In this document: positions 58,669 to 64,000 of the stretch, one piece after another
Layout of the letters: each line of letters begins with the position of its first letter
Numbering within the stretch: the stretch's first letter is position 1
NCBI RefSeq assembly: GCF_921293095.1
Contig: NC_060252.1
Coordinates: forward strand, 1,178,001-1,242,000
Reading direction: 5' to 3'
DNA length: 64,000 bases
Source: Ischnura elegans
Lineage: Eukaryota > Arthropoda > Insecta > Odonata > Coenagrionidae
Notes under the pieces: model-generated
Seen by the model: only the letters and a program-made list of their open reading frames with translations
Databases searched by the model: none
What the model was told of the DNA's origin: nothing
Made by a program: the position numbers and the translations under genes

Positions 58669-59933
58669 GCCAAGGAAGTAGTAGTATTATGTTATACTGC
58701 GATCTAAGGGCCCAAAGAATGCATTGTCTACCTACCTATAATCATTATATCTTCTGCCTTTTATATATTACGTTGATCGATGAATCTGGTGGTTTCACTG
58801 CCACAGTAAATACACGTAGTAGGAGTGTCTAGGATTACGAGCAAATAACACACAAAAAATACCAGTGAATAACTATATTCTTAGATACATTCACACACAC
58901 ATACACTCAATCTTTCACGCACGGAAACATACTTTCACTGTCTCATATCACAATAAAATAACGTGAAAATATCATCATTTCAATATTTACTTCGCTGGAA
59001 ACATCGAAGAGTATTTCCAAAGCATGAAGCTAATTAAAAGTGAGCTTTTATTCAGCCAACTCCACCATTAAAGTGCAACAAAGTTAGTGGGGAAAAGCTT
59101 TCAATGACGCAATATTCATTTACAGATGCACACAATATGAGAGAACGAGAAAATGCAGCTTAATAAAATCTTCCGCCAGAAACATGTAAACAATTACACA
59201 ATTAATATCGTGTGTCAACTTTTTCTAAACTTTTTCGTGGCGTTCATTGCCACCACTCAAAATTTCAATGCCGTTACGTGGGTACTAAACAATTCTTTTA
59301 CACAATAAAGATTTCTGCTTGAACTTCATTTTCTTTTAATGCCACAGATGGAAATGTCCAAACTTAAGGATACAAATTTTAAATAGTAGAAAGTCGGAGT
59401 TCGGGTGAGCATCCTGTATAACAAGTTGTATCATACAGGAATGAGCGCAACCACATCCATCGTTAGAACTGCAAATTTTCCCGTTGATTGCTGACTTGGG
59501 ATTTATAAGCGATTTTTCTGCAGAAATTAATGAAAATTCCTTCGAGGAATGACAAATATGGGTCACTTTGTTATTTTTAGCACGTAAAAAAACTCGATAA
59601 CCAATCGATACCCAGACGGCACAGAACCCTCCGTATCTAATTCGTATGTACATAGTACCCATTGACTAAGGGGATACTGTGCTGCTCCGTCGCTTTTCGT
59701 CAATGGATACATACCATTCGCGGCCTGTCGACGAAGCGCGTACGCAGCATGTGAATGTCCGCTACTAAGCACGTACGATTGGATACATAGCGCGCAGGAA
59801 CACGGCACTCAGGCTAATCTCAATCGATTAGGTCGAAATTAGTTATATCGTAACTCGCACGATCGAAAAATGTATCGAACGCAACACAATCGATAACTAC
59901 CGACCGTAGCGAGAACCTTGATACGAATGAATT

Positions 59934-60078
59934 GTAAGTTCTCAATAGGTAAATAACACCATATCATGAATTCTAATTACCATGAAAGACTCACGACCGA
60001 CAAAGTTTTTGTCGGTTGTGAGTTTTTCATGGTAATTAGAATTCATGATATAGTATTATTTACCCATTGAGAACTTAC
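59934..60078. repeat. 69-bp-arm hairpin
   Basis: Arms 59934-60002 and 60010-60078 are complementary with about five mismatches around a 7-bp loop. Conserved stretches include GTAAGTTCTCAAT and ATGAATTCTAATTACCATGA. It could be a short foldback element or a hairpin RNA source. Confidence 0.85.
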
Positions 60079-60829
60079 AAAACTTACTCGGCCACTTAAA
60101 TAACTCTGCGAAAAATGAGATTCTCACGGCTAATTCACGCACCACCAGCATCCAGCATTGTTAAGTGGCTCGTACTTACTTGGAAACCTTGAGATGTTAA
60201 TGAGAGTAAATTCTTATTAATTTTGACACTAAATAAGACATCACATAGCCCACGAGCATTAAAAAGCTTACCCTAAAGCCTGACGAAATAAAATTTTTAA
60301 ATAAAAATTGCCGATGAAACAGGATTGCTGACACATCTGCTATTAGTATGATCGAATTCATCAAAATGCAAGCAAAAATTAACGTATAGTTCAGTCTCAG
60401 CTACTAAAACTTACCCATATCAGGCGCTAAAGTATTTGAAAAATTATTTGGGATGAGTAAAAGTCTCTAGGTCACTGCAGTAAATGTATCAACCTATTAA
60501 AAATATGAAAGTCCTGCCAAATCACACACTCTTAGATCACACCTCCGATTTTATACTTACTTTGCATGAAGTCACCACCGCAAGAAATTTTAAAGAGGCA
60601 GGAAAGAAAAAACCCACAGAAATACAATACATATATTATGTATTTTCTATTGTCAACCACAATAATATTTCCAATTTTCTCTTCTATCCCACATCTAATT
60701 TAGCGAAACAATTACTCTTATTCTCTTTCGAATAGAAAATTATTTAAAAGAGGACTGGTCGATACATACAAACTATCGTCAATACTTTCTCCGATGAACG
60801 TCCACTATCACTGCACCAACTTGCACAAA

Positions 60830-60985
60830 TCAAATCCACATCCACAAATATGTCACTTCTGCCACAATGTCTGTCTTCTTGGCGACAGGTAACAGTGAAG
60901 CAATGGTACCTTCCTCCAATCTGGGCACCTTCCATTCAGCAAGAATTTTCTCCTCGTCTTCTCGTCCAAGGCCACAGATTACTTT
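60830..60985 (-). CDS. Unidentified exon-like frame
   Basis: From an acceptor-like GATATCAG the minus frame reads VICGLGREDEEKILAEWKV, PRLEEGTIASLLPVAKKTDI and VAEVTYLWMWI to a stop. It is acidic and helical in character and lies downstream of the THAP exon on the same strand, so it could belong to the same gene. I recognise no family. Confidence 0.25.
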   Translation of the reverse strand, partial: KVICGLGREDEEKILAEWKVPRLEEGTIASLLPVAKKTDIVAEVTYLWMWI

Positions 60986-61449
60986 CTGATATCACAATGG
61001 TGCAATGTGAAGCTCACACACCTAAAATTAATAAATAATAAAATACCATGTAACTTATTAGGTCAAATCATTTCCAATTTTTGGTATTTCTGCATGAGAA
61101 ATCAAATTACTAGGCTCGTAAATATAGTAAATATTTGTATGCCTGATATTTTTATTGTTTTAAACTATAGCATAAGATAATTTGAAATGATGAAAGCCGA
61201 CGTGTAATACACCATAGGGCAAGCTAAGAAGCAATATTCGATCCTATAAACTTGGCAGCTTATTCCTAGTTTCTCCTTTAACCACACGTTTACCGAATGA
61301 ATTAATACAAAAAAGACAACTAAAATGCAAGAATTTTCAAAAGAATTGCTGCTACAATATTTTGAATCACCATTTTTAGTACTGAATAGCCACTTCTGAC
61401 TTAAAATTACATCCAAATAATTACAGCGAGGTAGAGTACATACCTAACA

Positions 61450-61591
61450 GTTTTTCGTAGGGGTGAAATGTTTTCTTCTTATCGCCCAAATGCACTTCTT
61501 CTTCAACTCAGGATCTTTTGGAGAGCTAAAAACTTGAACCATATGTCCCGGAGTTTCCATTACATCCCGACAATACACACACGAAAGGCAT
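61450..61591 (-). pseudogene. THAP zinc-finger exon, frameshifted
   Basis: The ATG at 61591 gives MPFVCVLSGCNGNSG with the Cys-x4-Cys start typical of THAP domains. After a one-base shift it continues VQVFSSPKDPELKKKCIWAI then RRKHFTPTKNC, matching the Phe-Pro-x-Asp, Leu-x-x-x-Trp and Phe-x-Pro positions, although the usual Lys-Trp is Lys-Lys-Cys-Ile-Trp. THAP domains bind DNA and occur in host regulators and in P-element transposases. The second Cys-x2-His half would lie in a later exon that I did not find. Confidence 0.65.
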
Positions 61592-62361
61592 TTATAACAA
61601 AAATATCTCACAAACACGTTTCTGAAGCCCAGTGAATGAAATTAAAGAATAAGGGAAACTTCCACATTACCAGACACTCTATTCTTCACTAACTTAACCA
61701 CAAAAATCCCTGAAATGTAGTGAGACGTGACGTAAACGACGCGATCTCCAACGGCTTGTGAAGGCATGTGATCTTTCTAGGAGGATAGGGCACGATGGCA
61801 CCAGATGGCACCACCCGCGAAAGAAAATAGTCCCAGACCGAATACAGTTTTATCGATGAGATACAATTTTATCGATGCATATGAATTTGCCAGTCCTCTT
61901 GCATCTTTTTTCGTCATTAAAGGAAATAAAGAAACAAAACCTTCTAAGTAACTTCCTAAGCGCGATTTTTGTATCTTGATTGTCCACCCTCGTATTTAGG
62001 TACGAAAACTTCCTGTGCCGTCTGGGTATTTTTTCTACCATAGGTTGTACGAGCGAATATCTATTTCTTCGCGCTCGCATTCGAAAATTAACGTAATCAT
62101 TTGAAATACGGTTATCACTTACATAAGTACGGATTTACGTACGTCAAGACAAACGTAACTCGGGGGATGCCTGTAATGACCAACGGCTATCGCCTAAAAT
62201 TCAAAATCGGGTCAACAATGGGTAACGAAACATTTATAAGCTCAGGACGACAACGGCTTCCCTCCCATTCTCTTGATAACGCTCCCAGTAGGAGGAGTGA
62301 AACGTTGAATGTGAAAATGTTACATACGCAGCAATTCCCGAAAACCACCACCAACATTCAA

Positions 62362-62973
62362 CCCCTACTGTTTTCAGTGGATGCCTGTTTGGTACTGCAC
62401 GCAATATTTCTACCAGAAAAGAATAAATAGGGTAAAAATGTTGAATTTTTAAAGTCAAAACCTGGAGAAAGAAAGTGTGGCTGCCTGATGTAATGTGACA
62501 CATTGGTCGATCATGCATTCTTTAACAACGTGTTATTTAAACTTTTTTTTACTAGGAAAATAAAATTATGGAGACAATCTTAAGATTTTTTCTAAAGAGC
62601 TTTCCTGCTGATTTAATTCTTAAGTGAAATTATTGTCATTGACTTCTTGTTGTTGTTCATCAAAATTTGCCATTAATTCAGATAATAATAGTTTATCCTT
62701 GGAGCCGAGTATCGAGAACCAATGGGAGAGAATCGGACCAGTACCGAGAACCAAAAAAATTTAGGAACCGACTCATGTCCTTGGTTATTTTAGAGGCTTT
62801 TTATATTTCAGTGGAGTTTCAAGGAAAAAATTAAAAAAATGGATACTAGAACCAGGATAAATTAGAAAATTTTACAAGCTATGCATTCTCACAACATTTT
62901 TTCTTGAGAAATCACTACTTTTTATTAACTTTTATCTCGACTGGGGCCCCCAATCACCCCACAAAATGTTTAC
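62362..62973. other. GRASP intron sequence, no gene seen
   Basis: AT-rich intronic sequence between the Penelope-like element and the upstream GRASP exon. There is no coding or repeat signal beyond homopolymer runs. Confidence 0.55.
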
Positions 62974-63073
62974 CGCTCTTGTGAAGAACCGAGTCAGCTC
63001 CGATAATGTAATCCTCGAAAGCTCGAAGTCCGGCCTCCTCGGCTGGCGACGATGGGTTCACCTCCTGGTGGCA
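62974..63073 (-). CDS. Grasp65: GRASP/GORASP protein, upstream exon of second PDZ-like domain
   Basis: Reads CHQEVNPSSPAEEAGLRAFE followed by DYIIGADSVLHKS, corresponding to the conserved Val-x-Pro-x-Ser-Pro-Ala ... Ala-Gly-Leu ... Asp-Tyr-Ile-Ile-Gly-Ala-Asp stretch of GRASP proteins. The acceptor is TTTCCTTTGAG|TG and the donor AAGAGCG|GTAAAC. It ends one base into a codon that is completed by the exon at 47241. GRASP proteins are myristoylated at their N-terminus and act at the cytosolic face of the Golgi; the N-terminal exons must lie beyond the right edge. Confidence 0.92.
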
Positions 63074-63776
63074 CTCAAAGGAAACACAAACGGTATCATC
63101 TAGACTCAACAATTAGAAACAACACTGTATTTTTCATTGTCTTGCAATTTGGAGTAGGCACCCTCCAAGATTGACTTCATCTCATTCGAGTGCAAATGAC
63201 AATACCTTTTCCAACAAATAACCTATCCTCAAAGGTACTTTTTATTCAAGATCGACCGACTAATACCCTTTTAGACTTGCGAAGATTTTTAAAGACTTTA
63301 AAGTACATTATATTAAAAAATAGTAATAAAAAAGCAAGAAGTATCATTCAACTTTAAATTGAGTCCATAATTTAGTTTAAAGTTGAATAAAGGAATTAGA
63401 TTTCATATTTCATTCAGGAATGGCAACAGTAAATAATTATAAATGGCTCTCTTAAAGGCTGATAATGTATTTTCAGCACGAACATTCACTGGTAATTAAT
63501 TCTACTTACAGGAGAATGAGACTTGCAAATTCATAAAGAAGTCTGCTCAGCCAAATCTCATGAATACATGAGAGAGTATTAAAGCGTTCGTGCACTAAAT
63601 ACATCACATACATACTTCAGGATTACGAATTAAACCAAGTCTTATTTTCTTAAAATAATCATTATCGTTTTTAACGTTAGGAGATACAATCGAAGGAAAA
63701 TACAAAGATAGTGCTAAATTTGAGCAATTGTGATCATAAAAGCTCACTGGTGTACAACTTATGTCTGCTAAGACTT
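63074..63776. other. GRASP intron sequence, no gene seen
   Basis: AT-rich. A minus frame at 63861-63604 overlaps the piggyBac end and looks like chance. Confidence 0.5.
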
Positions 63777-63780
63777 TTAA

Positions 63781-64000
63781 CACTTTGAGCGCTAACCGCT
63801 TAATATTATGCGGCGCGAGGTGTTGCAGAATTTGCGGGAGGCGTAATATTACGACGGGCATTTTGTTTACATTGTGGCGGCTCCCGCCTCAAAGTTACGC
63901 AGCTGGTATTACTCGGATTCATGCATTTGCTCTTATAGGTGAAGTTAATGCCACAAAGTCATATATTTCATCATATTTTTTCTCCTTCAAGACAAAATTT
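63781..64000. mobile_element. Left end of a piggyBac-like element PB4, cut by the window edge
   Basis: TTAA (63777-63780) is followed by CACTTTGAGCGC, like the PB1 and PB2 ends. A near-palindrome CCGCTTAATATTATGCGG (63796-63813) and a perfect one CGTAATATTACG (63842-63853) follow at the same spacing as in PB1 and PB2. The right end is outside the window. Confidence 0.7.

Larger units (their letters stand above)
57541..62173. mobile_element. Tigger-like element T10 inside the Penelope-like element
   Basis: CAGGCATCCCCCGAGTTATG and its partner GTAACTCGGGGGATGCCTG are flanked by TA (57539-57540 and 62174-62175). The other Penelope terminal copy reads across the site (CCCAATCTAATGACC against CCCAATA and TAATGACC), confirming the insertion. 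CGTAAGTCGAA repeats follow the left end. It carries an RTE fragment, a long hairpin and a THAP exon. No Tigger transposase was recognised. Confidence 0.88.
56669..62361 (-). mobile_element. Penelope-like element with inverted terminal copies, split by T10
   Basis: The minus-strand coding part (57540-56755) is followed by a 3' region at about 56870-56669. An inverted copy of that region lies at the other end, at 57513-57540 and 62174-62361 (GACGGCTATCGCCTAAAATT against GACCAACGGCTATCGCC). Inverted pseudo-LTRs at the 5' truncation point are known in Penelope-like elements. Without T10 the element is about 1.06 kb and lacks the reverse transcriptase core. Confidence 0.75.

Noticed and set aside
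60744-60935. Minus frame with several Cys and His as a zinc finger
   Set aside because: The spacing fits no known finger. The alternative frame (60985-60830) with a splice acceptor is preferred.
1-64000. CRISPR arrays, tRNA or rRNA genes, LTR retrotransposons or retroviral genes
   Set aside because: I looked for regular spaced repeats, cloverleaf boxes, gag-pol motifs and long direct terminal repeats and found none that I could support.

Overview
This is a eukaryotic, AT-rich, intron-bearing nuclear window that is almost entirely transposon sequence. The mix of families (PIF/Harbinger with a separate Myb-like gene, pogo/Tigger, piggyBac-like, hAT, a GIY-YIG Penelope-like element and RTE-type LINE fragments) is typical of a large repeat-rich arthropod genome, probably an insect. 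The species cannot be fixed from the sequence. No bacterial-style operons, rRNA, tRNA or CRISPR arrays were seen.

Host genes. The only confident host gene is a Golgi reassembly-stacking (GRASP/GORASP) protein on the minus strand. Two consecutive exons (63073-62974 and 47241-47115) are separated by a 15.7 kb intron made almost wholly of nested transposons. Minor gene-like pieces are a C2H2 zinc-finger exon (13586-13303), a broken THAP zinc-finger exon (61591-61450) and an unidentified GC-rich reading frame running off the left edge (376-1).

Left third (about 0.9-20.6 kb). A Tigger-like element (931-12931) is split by a Harbinger transposon (1923-12531). The Harbinger transposase intron holds a TA-target element, E1-A (6687-11658). 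E1-A holds a Tigger transposon (6754-9795), which holds a piggyBac-type MITE fragment (7248-7362). A second E1 copy (14376-17225) lacks the Tigger but carries a Harbinger-type MITE (14746-15703) that E1-A lacks. The two copies therefore serve as empty-site controls for each other. The Harbinger still has an uninterrupted six-exon Myb-like gene, but its transposase gene is broken.

Middle (20-47 kb). Tigger and MITE fragments come first, then a 4.1 kb hAT-like element (23265-27363), an RTE fragment and a second, decayed Harbinger gene pair (31551-34197). Two piggyBac-like elements follow (34668-41368 and 41549-45859). The first has a hAT element inserted in its transposase frame. The second has a 664-bp insertion with a 9-bp target duplication.

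Right third (47-64 kb, inside the GRASP intron up to exon 62974-63073). A Tigger MITE (47961-53922) hosts a Tigger1-like transposon (48058-50526, itself holding a palindromic piggyBac MITE) and a third piggyBac-like element (50589-53658). Next come another Tigger-like element (54181-56030) and a Penelope-like element with inverted terminal copies, which is split by a Tigger-like element (57541-62173) carrying an RTE fragment and a THAP exon. A last piggyBac-like end starts at 63781.

Recurring pattern: the piggyBac-like families have different end sequences, but most carry subterminal palindromes at similar positions.
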